Shown piece after piece: positions 1 to 8,791 of a stretch of 64,000 nt of DNA. This DNA is from Anaerolineaceae bacterium. Lineage in GTDB: Bacteria > Chloroflexota > Anaerolineae > Aggregatilineales > Phototrophicaceae. A program made the position numbers and the translations under genes. Position 1 is the first letter of the stretch; every line of letters starts with the position of its first letter. The notes under the pieces are model-generated. The model made no database searches. It was not told the DNA's origin and was given only the letters and a program-made list of their open reading frames with translations. Location of the stretch: assembly GCA_002702065.1 (NCBI GenBank), contig NZXX01000002.1, positions 744,001 to 808,000 of the forward strand, given 5' to 3'.

Positions 1-841
1 CGATGCCGTAGACTGACACCGCCCAGTATTTTTTCGACAGGGGGTTGGTGTCCTCGGCAATGCGGTGATTGGGGTTCAGCGGATGCGGCTGGGCGACAAA
101 CACCGGACCAATCAGCCAGGTGAGGATCAGCCCACCGGCAAGCCCGCCCATATGTGCCCAGTTATCAATACGGATCGCGCTGGCATCTGTCCAACTGGCG
201 ACACCAATGAAGATGTTGACGGCCAGCAGCCACAACAGGCTGCGAAGCTGGCGGGTGGCGCGTTCACCCATTAGCTGGCGATGGCGGTACAGATACACCA
301 TTTCCGCCCCGAACAAAGCGAACACCGCGCCTGACGCGCCGACAGAAGGCACACCCAGCATCGGGCTTGGATTACCGAGCACCACGCTCAGGATCGAACC
401 GGCCAGGCCACCCAGCAGGTAGACAATCAGAAAGCGCACGCTGCCAAAGACCGGCTCGATGGCGCGTCCGATAATGTACAGCGCGTACATATTAAACAGG
501 ATATGCATCGCCCCGCCGTGCAGGAACATGGCCGTGACCATACGGTAATAATCGCCCAGCACCAGCACTTCATAGGTGCGGCTGGCCCCCAACGCGAAAA
601 TCTGATTATCGAGCTCTGGTGACAGCAGCCCGACCGCGAAGACGATCACGTTGATGAGGATGAGCGCATAGGTGGCACGCGGCGGTGACAGCGGCATTTC
701 CATAATGACACGTCGGCGCTCAGGTGGTTCCTGTTGGGGTGGCGGGGGCGGCTGGGGTGCTTCTTCCAGTGGGTGACGCCTGCGTGGTTGTTCGGCCAGT
801 GGGTGCCGTCGTTTGTCAGGCGGCTGTGGGTCATTGAGCAT
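1..841 (-). CDS. Rhomboid family intramembrane serine protease (3' end cut by window edge)
   Basis: Reading leftward from an ATG at 841, about 280 residues are visible before the window edge. A proline/arginine-rich cytosolic N-terminus (first ~50 residues) precedes a six-helix-like membrane core. The serine motif GASGAVF places the nucleophile at Ser170, and the paired histidine lies in WAHMGG (His230), the catalytic dyad of rhomboids. HGGAMHILFNM (~108-118) matches the conserved loop/helix 2 region. Rhomboids cleave membrane helices inside the bilayer; the substrate here is unknown. The gene diverges from the FmdB-like gene. Only the end is missing, so the family call is firm. Confidence 0.93.
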   Translation of the reverse strand, partial: MLNDPQPPDKRRHPLAEQPRRRHPLEEAPQPPPPPQQEPPERRRVIMEMPLSPPRATYALILINVIVFAVGLLSPELDNQIFALGASRTYEVLVLGDYYRMVTAMFLHGGAMHILFNMYALYIIGRAIEPVFGSVRFLIVYLLGGLAGSILSVVLGNPSPMLGVPSVGASGAVFALFGAEMVYLYRHRQLMGERATRQLRSLLWLLAVNIFIGVASWTDASAIRIDNWAHMGGLAGGLILTWLIGPVFVAQPHPLNPNHRIAEDTNPLSKKYWAVSVYGI

Positions 842-1003
842 TGCGTCTTGTCTCGTCGCTATACAATGTGCCCAGTATAGCGGCGGAACATTAATTTGTT
901 GTAGGTTTTGGATAAGATATTTGGCGTACAGGCGGCACAGGCGCTGATCTGCCTGTATGATTATTGGTAGGAAGCAACGTGAGTTCGCATGATGGGAGAT
1001 CGC

Positions 1004-1402
1004 ATGCCCAGTTATGATTATCAGTGCAATACCTGTGGCCGGGCGGTGACGTTGTATTACAAGTCGTACCGCGCCTATGATGAGGCAACCCACACCTGCC
1101 CGCACTGCCAGAGCATAGACCTGACCCGACTGATCAGCCGCGTGGCGATCAATAAGCCGTCGCGCAATTACGGCGGGATGTCATCGCAGGAAATGTTGTC
1201 GGTGCTGGAGGGCGGTGATTCGCGGGAGGTGGGTCAGCTGTTTCAGGATGTCGGCGCGGGCGTCCCCAGCAGCGATGGCGAATACCACGAAGTTACCAAC
1301 CGCCTGCTGCAAGGCGAAAAGCCGGCCTCGATTGATGCGGACTTGCGCGACCGCAGCGAACAACAGGTCAGCAAGGACCGCAAATCCGCTGCCAGCGATT
1401 AG
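1004..1402 (+). CDS. FmdB-type zinc-ribbon protein
   Basis: A 132-residue protein beginning MPSYDYQCNTCG, with Cys pairs CNTC and CPHC about 25 residues apart, typical of the N-terminal FmdB/regulatory zinc ribbon. The rest is polar and probably partly disordered. I chose the ATG at 1004, not the ones at 989/992, because GGGAG sits just upstream and the family starts with MPxYxYxC. The stop overlaps the convergent tmk stop by three bases. Such proteins probably bind metal or nucleic acid; the exact role is unknown. Confidence 0.82.
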   Translation: MPSYDYQCNTCGRAVTLYYKSYRAYDEATHTCPHCQSIDLTRLISRVAINKPSRNYGGMSSQEMLSVLEGGDSREVGQLFQDVGAGVPSSDGEYHEVTNRLLQGEKPASIDADLRDRSEQQVSKDRKSAASD

Positions 1403-2037
1403 TCGCTGCGTACCGGTGTCAGATAGGCACTCAGCTTCTGAACAATGGTCGCCTGAATCTGCTCGACACTTTGCAGGGCGCTGATGCGAACCCAGCGATC
1501 TGGGTCTTCCTCAATCAGCGCCTGATACCCCTTATACACGCGCTGGTGAAAAGCCAGTTCCATGTCATCCAGCCGGTTCCATTCCTCACCAAACAGCGAC
1601 GCCTGCTTGCGGCGTTCCAGCCCCTGTTCGGCGGTGATATCCAGAAACAGGGTCAGGTCTGGTTTGAGTCCGCCGGTCGCGAAGGTGACGATGGCGCGCA
1701 GCACGTCCAGGTCAAGCTGATGACCGTAACCCTGATAGGCCAGCGTGGAATCATAAAAGCGGTCACAAATGACGAGACCGCCTTTTTGCAGGTGGGGGCG
1801 CAGCACTTCGGCGACAAGCTGTGCGCGCGACGCGTTGTAGAGCAGTAGTTCGGTTGTCGGGTGCATCGCTGTGTTGTCGAGGTTGTGCAGCACCTCGCGG
1901 ATCTGGTCGCCGATTTCGGTGCCGCCGGGTTCACGCGTCAGCAGCACCTCATAACCGGCTTGCCGCAGCCAGTCCGCAGCAAGCCGGGCCTGGGTGGTTT
2001 TGCCACTGCCATCCAGGCCTTCAAACGTGATGAACAT
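1399..2037 (-). CDS. tmk: Thymidylate kinase
   Basis: 212 residues, the usual family length. The P-loop GLDGSGKT is at residues 7-14, and the dTMP-binding DRFYDS motif and a LID-like region are present. The enzyme phosphorylates dTMP to dTDP in the cytosol for DNA synthesis. It starts at an ATG three bases after the end of the upstream R3H-AAA gene on the same strand, so the two are probably co-transcribed. Convergent with the FmdB-like gene. Confidence 0.96.
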   Translation of the reverse strand: MFITFEGLDGSGKTTQARLAADWLRQAGYEVLLTREPGGTEIGDQIREVLHNLDNTAMHPTTELLLYNASRAQLVAEVLRPHLQKGGLVICDRFYDSTLAYQGYGHQLDLDVLRAIVTFATGGLKPDLTLFLDITAEQGLERRKQASLFGEEWNRLDDMELAFHQRVYKGYQALIEEDPDRWVRISALQSVEQIQATIVQKLSAYLTPVRSD

Positions 2038-2040
2038 GGG

Positions 2041-3657
2041 CTATTCCTCGCGTTGGATGCGAACGTGCCTCTGGGGTTCACGGCCAAAGCTGCGCGAACC
2101 AAGCTGCGCCTTGTTTGCCATTTCATGCTGTATGCGGCGGATGTCGGATGACTGCGGCGTCAGATCTACCGCGTCTTCCCCGGCCAGCACCCGCGTGATC
2201 GCCTGCTCGGTTTCCTGCATGGCATCCCCGAATGGACTGTAATTCGGCGTGATGTCGAGCTGGAACAGGTCGCTCAGGAAATTTTCCATCTGCGTGACCG
2301 TGTTGGCCCGCAGGACGTAGACAGGTGTTCCCCGCCGTTCGGCGTCCACAATTAGTTTGGGGCGGCGGCGATAGTAATTCTTCAGCGTCACAATCGCATC
2401 AGCCTGCCCGAAATCATCCGTGAGCGAGATCGGCACACGCAGTCGACGGCCTGCCTGTTGCAGTCGATTACGGGCAACCCCATAGGCATAAACATGCATT
2501 TCGCGGTTGTTTCCAATGGTGACCTGCGGTTGTGGTGCCGCCGGACGCCCGCTGCTGCTGCTGCTGTAGTCGCTGTGACCATTGCCGTTGCCATTGCGTG
2601 CCCGCCGTGCCCGTCGCCGACCGTCAGCGCGCTGCTGTTCCGCAATCACGCTGGTTTCCGGCTGGGTCGTTTCGATATTGATTTCACCCCGCTCGCTGCG
2701 GCTGCGCACTTCCACCGGCATCGGATACCCACGCAGAATTCCATCCACCGCCGCCGCCACATCTTCGTGAACGATCAGGCGGTCGCGGGTCTGAATTTCG
2801 ACCAGTACGTCAAACGTGGGTGGACCGCGACGCTCCAGGACCGTTTTCTGGGTGCCACGTCGACGAGCTTCATCGTCGGACAGCGTCACGGACTGAATAC
2901 CGCCAACCAGGTCGGACAGGGTGGGGTTGAGCATCAGGTTTTCGAGCTGATTACCGTGCGCCGTGCCCACAAGCTGAACACCACGTTCGGCGATGGTACG
3001 GGCGGCCATCGCTTCCAGTTCGCGGCCAATCTCGTCAATGACGATGACTTCCGGGTTGTGGTTTTCCACCGCTTCAATCATGACTTCATGCTGGCGTTCC
3101 GGACGAGAAACCTGCATGCGGCGGGCTTTGCCGACTGCCGGGTGAGGCACATCGCCATCACCGCCAATTTCGTTGGAGGTATCCACGATCACCACCCGGC
3201 GCGATTCCGCCAGCACACGGGCTGCCTCGCGCAGCATGGTCGTCTTGCCCACGCCCGGAGGCCCCAGCAGGAGCAAACTCTGCCCGGACTCGATCAGGTC
3301 CTGAACAATGTCGATGGTGCCATACACGGCACGTCCGACACGGCAGGTCAGGCCGACGATGGTCCCGCGCCGGTTCCGAATGGCGGAAATGCGATGCAGG
3401 GTACGTTCCAGACCGGCACGATTATCCGCATCGAAATCACCGACATTGCGGTCAACGGCGTCAATGTCGTCCCGGTGGACTTCGCGATCAAGCAGCACAA
3501 CTTCGCCGTCGCTGTAGCGCGCGGTCGGCACACGTCCAAGGTCCAGCACAATTTCAATCAGGTTATCTGTGTTGCCCAGCTTTTCGAGGGCAGCATCCAA
3601 TTCGGCAGGTAAAATCTGCCGCAGTTTATCGAGATCGTCAGTTATACGGCGTTCCAT
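2041..3657 (-). CDS. AAA ATPase with C-terminal R3H domain (Ycf45/SpoIIIAA-like)
   Basis: 538 residues. Walker A GPPGVGKT is at ~132-139 and Walker [11 protein letters not shown] near 200, in an arrangement like SpoIIIAA/Ycf45 ATPases. A polar Asn/Gly/Ser-rich linker (~340-370) leads to a C-terminal nucleic-acid-binding part ending [16 protein letters not shown], an R3H signature. Family knowledge suggests single-stranded nucleic acid binding; the cellular job is not known. It lies between the GNAT-like gene and tmk on the same strand with gaps of 12 and 3 bases, so one operon is likely. Confidence 0.88.
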   Translation of the reverse strand: MERRITDDLDKLRQILPAELDAALEKLGNTDNLIEIVLDLGRVPTARYSDGEVVLLDREVHRDDIDAVDRNVGDFDADNRAGLERTLHRISAIRNRRGTIVGLTCRVGRAVYGTIDIVQDLIESGQSLLLLGPPGVGKTTMLREAARVLAESRRVVIVDTSNEIGGDGDVPHPAVGKARRMQVSRPERQHEVMIEAVENHNPEVIVIDEIGRELEAMAARTIAERGVQLVGTAHGNQLENLMLNPTLSDLVGGIQSVTLSDDEARRRGTQKTVLERRGPPTFDVLVEIQTRDRLIVHEDVAAAVDGILRGYPMPVEVRSRSERGEINIETTQPETSVIAEQQRADGRRRARRARNGNGNGHSDYSSSSSGRPAAPQPQVTIGNNREMHVYAYGVARNRLQQAGRRLRVPISLTDDFGQADAIVTLKNYYRRRPKLIVDAERRGTPVYVLRANTVTQMENFLSDLFQLDITPNYSPFGDAMQETEQAITRVLAGEDAVDLTPQSSDIRRIQHEMANKAQLGSRSFGREPQRHVRIQREE

Positions 3658-3669
3658 ATTAGAGAAACG

Positions 3670-4656
3670 TTACTCCTCATTGAATTTTTCAACGATTGGT
3701 TTGGTCGTCGCCGTTGGCGGTTTGATCGGGCTGGGCACCGTTTCCAGCTTCCGAATGAGCGGCGCAAATGATGCCTGCCGTACCCCCGCAGCGATATGGC
3801 GAACCATAACCGCCTGACGGGTGGCAGCTTCAAAGCCCAGGCCGACCAGTGCATCTTCCAGCCAGTCCTGATAGCGGCGAACCGCGACATACACCGGCAC
3901 CCGCTGGTGCGACCGGCTGGCCTGATCAATTGCAGCGACCAGAATGGCAGCCGCTTCGCTAAAGACATCCGGGTGCAGGTAGGGCATCAGGTAAATGCCA
4001 GCGCGCCCTTCCGAAACGGCTATATAGCCTTCGACACGGTCGTTTTTGCGATACACCAGCCCATTACTGCCAATGGGCGGCGCAGCGGCCTGCTGCACAA
4101 GGCGCGGAACAATATTACTGTAAAGGAGCTGAACGCCATGTGCGTCGGCCTCGGTTTCACAGGTCAGGTCCACCTTGTCTACTGGCAGGTTGGGCAGTGG
4201 CCCGGGTGGACGCTGCCAGATTTCCTGGCGTGCATAGATCGAAAACCCTGTAACCCGCATGGTTTCAAACAGGTTCAGATGTTCATCCACTTCGGCAGTC
4301 AATACATGCGCGCCCCGGCGTCCGGCTTCGGCTGTCATGGCATCGAGGATGTTGAGCCAGGCCGTATTGTCGGCCTCATAATCCAGGCCGGGTGCGATAT
4401 AAACGATGTGGGCTTTGTGCCGGTCCGGTTGCAGCCGAAACTGACCTACCACCGTCTGTTTATCAGACCGGGCCAGCATGGTATAGACGCTGCGATGCGG
4501 CAGCACAAAGCTCGAAATCAGGGCGGCACTGCTCAGATCAACCCCGCCAGTGAATGCCTGCTCACTATCCAGAATGGTCCCGGTTTCGAGGAGCCGCGTC
4601 ACCTGCGGTATATCGACCAGTTTCACACTGCGCCCAAGTCTATCGTGATGCGCCAT
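3670..4656 (-). CDS. Putative GNAT-family N-acetyltransferase
   Basis: 328 residues beginning MAHHDRLGRSVKLVDIPQV. The N-terminal half has a degenerate acetyltransferase-like pattern. The C-terminal part (WLEDALVGLGF followed by a short strand) resembles the last alpha-beta elements of GNAT folds, where acetyl-CoA transfer would occur. I see no clear acetyl-CoA loop, so the substrate and even the activity are uncertain. First gene of the leftward operon with the R3H-AAA gene and tmk. Confidence 0.55.
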   Translation of the reverse strand: MAHHDRLGRSVKLVDIPQVTRLLETGTILDSEQAFTGGVDLSSAALISSFVLPHRSVYTMLARSDKQTVVGQFRLQPDRHKAHIVYIAPGLDYEADNTAWLNILDAMTAEAGRRGAHVLTAEVDEHLNLFETMRVTGFSIYARQEIWQRPPGPLPNLPVDKVDLTCETEADAHGVQLLYSNIVPRLVQQAAAPPIGSNGLVYRKNDRVEGYIAVSEGRAGIYLMPYLHPDVFSEAAAILVAAIDQASRSHQRVPVYVAVRRYQDWLEDALVGLGFEAATRQAVMVRHIAAGVRQASFAPLIRKLETVPSPIKPPTATTKPIVEKFNEE

Positions 4657-4942
4657 TAGTGAATTCCCTCCCTGCTGTGTTCCTTGTGTTCAAAGAGCAT
4701 TGACCTGACACGTCCATTCGTGTCGAGATAATCGACTGGCGTCATAAATCTGTCAGGACGGGCGGGGAAATGTGTCAGAACATAAGCAGATGGTTTTCTC
4801 ATTACCCGCTATTGTAACATTAGAAACGAACGAATGACAATATTTTCAAGAGATGTTAACGCAATGCAAACGAAATGTTGGCCTTGTTATCATCCTTATA
4901 ATGCGTTACCGGGTCAACCCCTTAATCTGCGGGGGTTCAGTA
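4657..4942. other. Intergenic region between the GNAT operon and tRNA-Lys
   Basis: Non-coding. It should hold the promoter for the leftward GNAT/R3H/tmk operon, and the AT-rich stretch around 4795-4870 is the likely place, but I could not fix a convincing -35/-10 pair. No repeats or hairpins of note. Confidence 0.5.
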
Positions 4943-4971
4943 TTGATTATGTGGGCAGGATTTGCTATATT
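4943..4971 (+). promoter_or_regulatory. Promoter of tRNA-Lys
   Basis: TTGATT (4943-4948), 17 bases, then TATATT (4966-4971): a good sigma-70-type promoter ending 12 bases before the mature tRNA. Confidence 0.75.
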
Positions 4972-4983
4972 TCTTCGCAGTAC

Positions 4984-5055
4984 GGCCCTGTAGCTCAATG
5001 GAAGAGCAGTTGACTCTTAATCAATTGGTTGAAGGTTCGAGTCCTTCCAGGGTCA
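4984..5055 (+). tRNA. tRNA-Lys (anticodon CTT)
   Basis: A complete cloverleaf can be drawn. The acceptor stem GGCCCTG pairs with CAGGGTC at 5048-5054, with discriminator A at 5055. The anticodon stem GTTGA/TCAAT closes the loop CTCTTAA, giving anticodon CTT. The T arm contains GGTTCGAGTCC. CCA is not encoded. The gene has its own promoter and is followed by a terminator. A serine recombinase gene runs antisense into it from the right, so it is the presumed ICE attachment locus. Confidence 0.96.
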
Positions 5056-6725
5056 TCAGATAGGACGTAGTCCGAACATTGACCAGCCTGTGGGCTGGTT
5101 TTTGTTTCTCCCGTCACCGCGCTTCCCCCTTCGTGCTGTACCCGCCTTGTGACATGCCACAGGTAGGCAAATGGGGGAAGTAACTCCAGCCGCAAGATCG
5201 TTCCCTCCGGGTTGACCACAACCCGCTCGACCATCTGGCGCAGCAAGTCTTTCTGATCGCTGCGCTCCAGCTTACCATACAGTATACCCACTTTTGCAAT
5301 GATCGTGAGTGCGGCATCCAGATTCTGGATGTGGAATGTCTGCTTTTGCTGCAAGGCCTCCAGATTGGTTTGCAGTGTCCGACGGCGATCCTGCCATTCC
5401 AGCCACAGGTTATCCCACACCCGCTCGGTGATCTTGCCCGCTGCATACAGGCGCGCCGCCCGCGCTTCTTCTTCATCCACCGCGCGCAAGGTAGCTTCCA
5501 ACGCTTCACGTTCGGACGGACGCAAATGCCCCAGCTTGCGCGCCAGTTCATCGGTGTAGCTGTTCCGGATACGCGGGATCAGGTCGGGATTAACCTGGAT
5601 TCCCGTCAGCACAGCCGGGATTTGCTGGTCGATAATGCTGCACAGGATATTAATGTCACTGCTCGGCACACAGTAGTAGGGCGTACCGCCGCCACAGCGA
5701 CCCGCATTGGAGGTTGAACCCGTCAGTTTCACCAGTTTCGGCTCATTGGGTAGTTCGACGAAGATCAACCCCTTGAGCAGATAGTCGTGCTTGCGCTTGA
5801 CCACCCGATGCTGGTTGCGACGAGCAAGGATTGCCAGCCCTTGCTCAAACTCTTCGGTGGTGACGATGGGCTGCCACTGACCGCGCACCGTCTTGGGTGG
5901 GATGCCTGCCTTATCGCTGACCACCCAACCGGCGTAAAACCAGTTGTGGAAGATGCTGGACAGCGTATTCTTGTTAGGCTTGCGCCTGCCATTTGGCTTG
6001 ACCTCCACAAATGGACGCCCGCTTCGATAGGTGTAACCTCGCCCGTGGAGATCCTCGCAGATTTCCTCCAATGTCATCCTATCTTCGAGCAGCAAGTCCC
6101 AGGCTAATCGCCAGATGTGAATGCGATCCGGGTCCTGCTCGACCCAGCGAGTATACTTGCCGTTCTGGGTTTTCACAGTAGCCTCAGTCTTCTCTTCACA
6201 GTTGAAGTAGCCATCCGGCGGTATGCCGACAAATCCGCCGCTGCGCAGCTTGGCGTGCAGTCCACCCATCACGCGCTGCCCAAGCTTAATGGACTCACGG
6301 CGCGCCAGCGTGAAGGAGAGGCTAACCACAATGCGATCATCGGGGTCTATTGGATCGAGGTCAGGATAATCGGCGAAGCGGACGGCAACACCGAACTCGT
6401 GCAGCTCATCAATGGCAAGGAGGGCTTCGGTATCGTTGCGTCCAAAGCGCTCGGCATTCTCAACCGCCACGTGAGAGAAGCAGCCAGCACGAGCATCCTC
6501 CAGCATCTGCTGATAGCCCGGACGGTTGTCAGCGTACCTGCCGCTGAGGTTGTCGATGTACTCGTCGTACACGGGCAGGTGAGTGCGCTCAAACAGCGAC
6601 CGTTCAATAGTATGACGCTGGCGGCGCTGAGAATTCTCTGGATTCTGCGCTTCTTCACTGCTGGTACGCAGGTAAACTGCCCATCCCGGTTTGGGTGGCA
6701 GCCGTTTTATGTTCTGACGACCCAT
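4995..6725 (-). CDS. Large serine recombinase (ICE integrase)
   Basis: 576 residues. The N-terminal resolvase domain has the nucleophile Ser22 in WAVYLRTSSEE and a conserved NAERFGRN stretch. A recombinase domain with Cys-containing ribbon (~340-370) and a Glu/Arg/Leu-rich coiled coil (~400-480) follow, the order expected of large serine integrases. Such enzymes insert and excise elements at attP/attB sites. The last ~20 residues (DDPGRTRTFNQLIKSQLLFH) are the antisense translation of the tRNA-Lys gene and the stop lies inside that tRNA. The native C-terminus is therefore probably created or altered by integration. It marks the left end of the element. Confidence 0.92.
   Translation of the reverse strand: MGRQNIKRLPPKPGWAVYLRTSSEEAQNPENSQRRQRHTIERSLFERTHLPVYDEYIDNLSGRYADNRPGYQQMLEDARAGCFSHVAVENAERFGRNDTEALLAIDELHEFGVAVRFADYPDLDPIDPDDRIVVSLSFTLARRESIKLGQRVMGGLHAKLRSGGFVGIPPDGYFNCEEKTEATVKTQNGKYTRWVEQDPDRIHIWRLAWDLLLEDRMTLEEICEDLHGRGYTYRSGRPFVEVKPNGRRKPNKNTLSSIFHNWFYAGWVVSDKAGIPPKTVRGQWQPIVTTEEFEQGLAILARRNQHRVVKRKHDYLLKGLIFVELPNEPKLVKLTGSTSNAGRCGGGTPYYCVPSSDINILCSIIDQQIPAVLTGIQVNPDLIPRIRNSYTDELARKLGHLRPSEREALEATLRAVDEEEARAARLYAAGKITERVWDNLWLEWQDRRRTLQTNLEALQQKQTFHIQNLDAALTIIAKVGILYGKLERSDQKDLLRQMVERVVVNPEGTILRLELLPPFAYLWHVTRRVQHEGGSAVTGETKTSPQAGQCSDYVLSDDPGRTRTFNQLIKSQLLFH
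5082..5110 (+). terminator. Rho-independent terminator of tRNA-Lys
   Basis: ACCAGCC and GGCTGGT form a 7-bp stem with a short loop, followed by a T-rich run. It also lies within the 3' coding part of the antisense recombinase gene. Confidence 0.85.
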
Positions 6726-6767
6726 ATGACTGATCTTCCGATTTTTGTGTGAGCTTACCCTAAAACG

Positions 6768-6950
6768 CTAAGTCTGTGTTTTTTGCACCCGAATGGATTG
6801 TGAGCTGGTAGACGGATGGGATAAACGAGATTCCCCATTCCCTGGATGAGTTGCTTCAGTCGCGCCTTTCGCCAGGATTTCCGCCACACGGATCACACGC
6901 ATCAGCATCGCTTCGGATTGCTGCTCCCGCTTCTTCGATTTAGCGGACAT
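6768..6950 (-). CDS. Small basic protein upstream of the recombinase
   Basis: 60 residues beginning MSAKSKKREQQSEAMLMRV, with a charged N-terminal helix and an unstructured Ser/Thr-rich tail. GAGAGG lies about 8 bases before the ATG, and the gene ends 42 bases before the recombinase start on the same strand, so it could be a co-transcribed accessory factor. No family recognised. It could be spurious. Confidence 0.4.
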   Translation of the reverse strand: MSAKSKKREQQSEAMLMRVIRVAEILAKGATEATHPGNGESRLSHPSTSSQSIRVQKTQT

Positions 6951-7142
6951 CGTCCGGCCTCTCTGTTATAGGGAGTGTTTGAGACAGTGTATCGACGCTC
7001 ATATCCTGACATCCCCTCTGCGTTAGGATACTGTTCGTTCATGTTCCCCACCTGATGGCTAGGCCATGTGGGTACGCCATCTGGTCGCTGTTTGCGGCCA
7101 ACAGCATTAAGCATTCGTTGATGTCAGCAGGATAGCACGAAG

Positions 7143-7226
7143 CAGGACAATGCAATGTCCTATTCAGGACATCAGGCAGGACATGCCAACGGGAAAAATG
7201 TAATATGGTCAATGCAAAGCAGGACG
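7143..7226. repeat. CAGGACA repeats in the recombinase/ImmA-like intergenic region
   Basis: Three copies of CAGGACA at 7143-7149, 7165-7171 and 7177-7183, and CAGGACG at 7220-7226. The first is paired with TGTCCT at 7156-7161 to form an inverted repeat. The region (6951-7279) separates leftward recombinase genes from the rightward protease gene and probably carries both promoters. The repeats may be operator or integrase arm sites. Confidence 0.5.
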
Positions 7227-7279
7227 TTTAGAGTCAGGTTTTGACCGTTTGTCGCTGGTTCGTAACCGATTAACCTGGG

Positions 7280-7801
7280 ATGCAGATGGCAGTAAGTGAC
7301 ACACTAAAAGAGGTCATAGATCGTCTGGCGTATGATTTCAACCAATTCGAGTTAGCCCACTTCATCCGGCATATCGAGCGTCTCCAGCGGCGGGAGATCC
7401 TCGTGATCCCTCTGCCCTTCGAGCCAGGGCTGTCGGCGGTGTGGATACGGGCTGAAACCGCCGACTACATCTTCTACAATGAGCGCACCCATCCTATCCA
7501 CCAGACCCACAACATCCTGCACGAATTGGCCCACATTCTGCTGGATCACACCTGCTGGCCGATTGAGCAGGCGCTGCCGCGTGAACTGCTTGAACTGGTG
7601 GCTACCGCGTCGCTGCAAGGGCGACTCCGCAAGGCCGATCCACACCTGCGCGCGGACCAGGAAGAACAAGAGGCGGAAGCCTTTGTATTTCTCATCCAGA
7701 AACGGCTGGTGACTGCCAACCGCATGACGCAACTGATGGGACAAAGCTCGTCCATCGACGCGCTGCGGCAGTGGGTCGACAGCATGGCCTTTGACGAGTG
7801 A
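7280..7801 (+). CDS. ImmA/IrrE-like zinc metallopeptidase
   Basis: 173 residues. HELAHILLDH at 81-90 is the HExxH zinc site, with a downstream Glu/Asp-rich helix (DQEEQEAEAFVFLIQ) that can supply the third ligand. ImmA/IrrE proteases cleave cognate XRE repressors in ICEs such as ICEBs1. Two XRE regulators are encoded close by (9.4-10.2 kb), so a repressor/anti-repressor pair is plausible. The start at 7280 has only a weak ribosome site; ATG 7286 is possible. Confidence 0.8.
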   Translation: MQMAVSDTLKEVIDRLAYDFNQFELAHFIRHIERLQRREILVIPLPFEPGLSAVWIRAETADYIFYNERTHPIHQTHNILHELAHILLDHTCWPIEQALPRELLELVATASLQGRLRKADPHLRADQEEQEAEAFVFLIQKRLVTANRMTQLMGQSSSIDALRQWVDSMAFDE

Positions 7802-7810
7802 TATGAGCGT

Positions 7811-8791
7811 ATGGAGACGAGAAACGCCGTTATTCTGGCGCTGTGGCTCATCTTTTTCGTGACCTTTGGTCGGGCTGTCAGCAAAGGCAAATCCTTCCTG
7901 CCCGCAGGCCAGCGCATCTGGCTGATGTTTTTCTTGAGCATTCTGGCCTTTACCTTCTGGGGTGAGGCCGCAGAAGCGTCGCTGGATCAGTATTTTCACC
8001 ACCTGCCGGTGGCGCTGTACCTGAAGTACGTCTGCCTGATCGGGGTCTGTCACCTGTACCTGCAAATGCTCCGCGAGGTCGGTAGCTACCCACAAAACCA
8101 TACCTGGTTGGATAACCTGGCGCCAACCGCCATCGGGCTGGGGCTGCTGAGTTTTGTCGTACAGGCTCTGTTTGAACCCGTTCCGCTGGCGGAACTCCGT
8201 TTCATCATCATCGGCGCGCGCGACCTGGTGGTGCTGCTGTCTATCGTTTTTGGCTTCCTTCGCGGCACGCTGTCGATGTGGCGGCAAGAGCGGGTGCTGG
8301 CAATGCGCTTGAAGCAAATCGCTATCGTGCTGTTCTTTGCCTGCTTCGCTATCACCACCTTCGGCTCGATGTCCGCTGCGGTCATGACCATCCTTCACGT
8401 GGGCGATGCTCCCGCTGCCGCCCGCGTATTGCAGCCGTTTATCTACCCTGCGGTGTTGTTCTTCGCCCTGATGCTGGTTCCCTACCGCTGGTATGCCGGT
8501 GTGCTTCATTTACAGCGCCTATACACCTACTACCGGCTCAAGCGTATCGAGCAGGTGGTCACTCAGCTTGCCGGAACCCCACCTGACCCGCACACCCTGC
8601 AAAACGTGTTAACTCACTCCGGGGAGTTGGAGCTGGCAATCTATCGCACCGTCATCTCCATCCTGGATTGTTATCCGATGATCCGCCATACTGGGGAAGC
8701 CAATCAACTCGTTGCCGAGATTCATCACTGTGTCCTGCACCACCCGGATTACGCCGACCTTGTAGGAGCGCTGACCGCGATTCGCCGATGA
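7811..8791 (+). CDS. Polytopic membrane protein, MAB_1171c-like
   Basis: 326 residues with about seven hydrophobic helices in the first ~220 residues and a cytosolic C-terminal helical domain (from ~QRLYTYYRLKRIEQVV). The layout resembles MAB_1171c-type putative transporters that occur beside ImmA-like proteases and XRE regulators in actinobacteria. The function is unknown. It follows the protease gene by nine bases and overlaps the next start by four (ATGA), so the three are one operon. Confidence 0.6.
   Translation: METRNAVILALWLIFFVTFGRAVSKGKSFLPAGQRIWLMFFLSILAFTFWGEAAEASLDQYFHHLPVALYLKYVCLIGVCHLYLQMLREVGSYPQNHTWLDNLAPTAIGLGLLSFVVQALFEPVPLAELRFIIIGARDLVVLLSIVFGFLRGTLSMWRQERVLAMRLKQIAIVLFFACFAITTFGSMSAAVMTILHVGDAPAAARVLQPFIYPAVLFFALMLVPYRWYAGVLHLQRLYTYYRLKRIEQVVTQLAGTPPDPHTLQNVLTHSGELELAIYRTVISILDCYPMIRHTGEANQLVAEIHHCVLHHPDYADLVGALTAIRR

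Noticed and set aside
2458-3612. 384-codon + strand ORF over the R3H-AAA gene
   Set aside because: Antisense shadow in GC-rich DNA; the minus-strand frame has Walker motifs and an R3H signature.
6902-7114. 70-codon minus-strand ORF
   Set aside because: No ribosome site, overlaps the regulatory region, composition not protein-like.
7352-8509. 385-codon minus-strand ORF over the ImmA-like and membrane genes
   Set aside because: His/Gln-rich antisense composition, no domain; the + strand genes are coherent and overlap properly.
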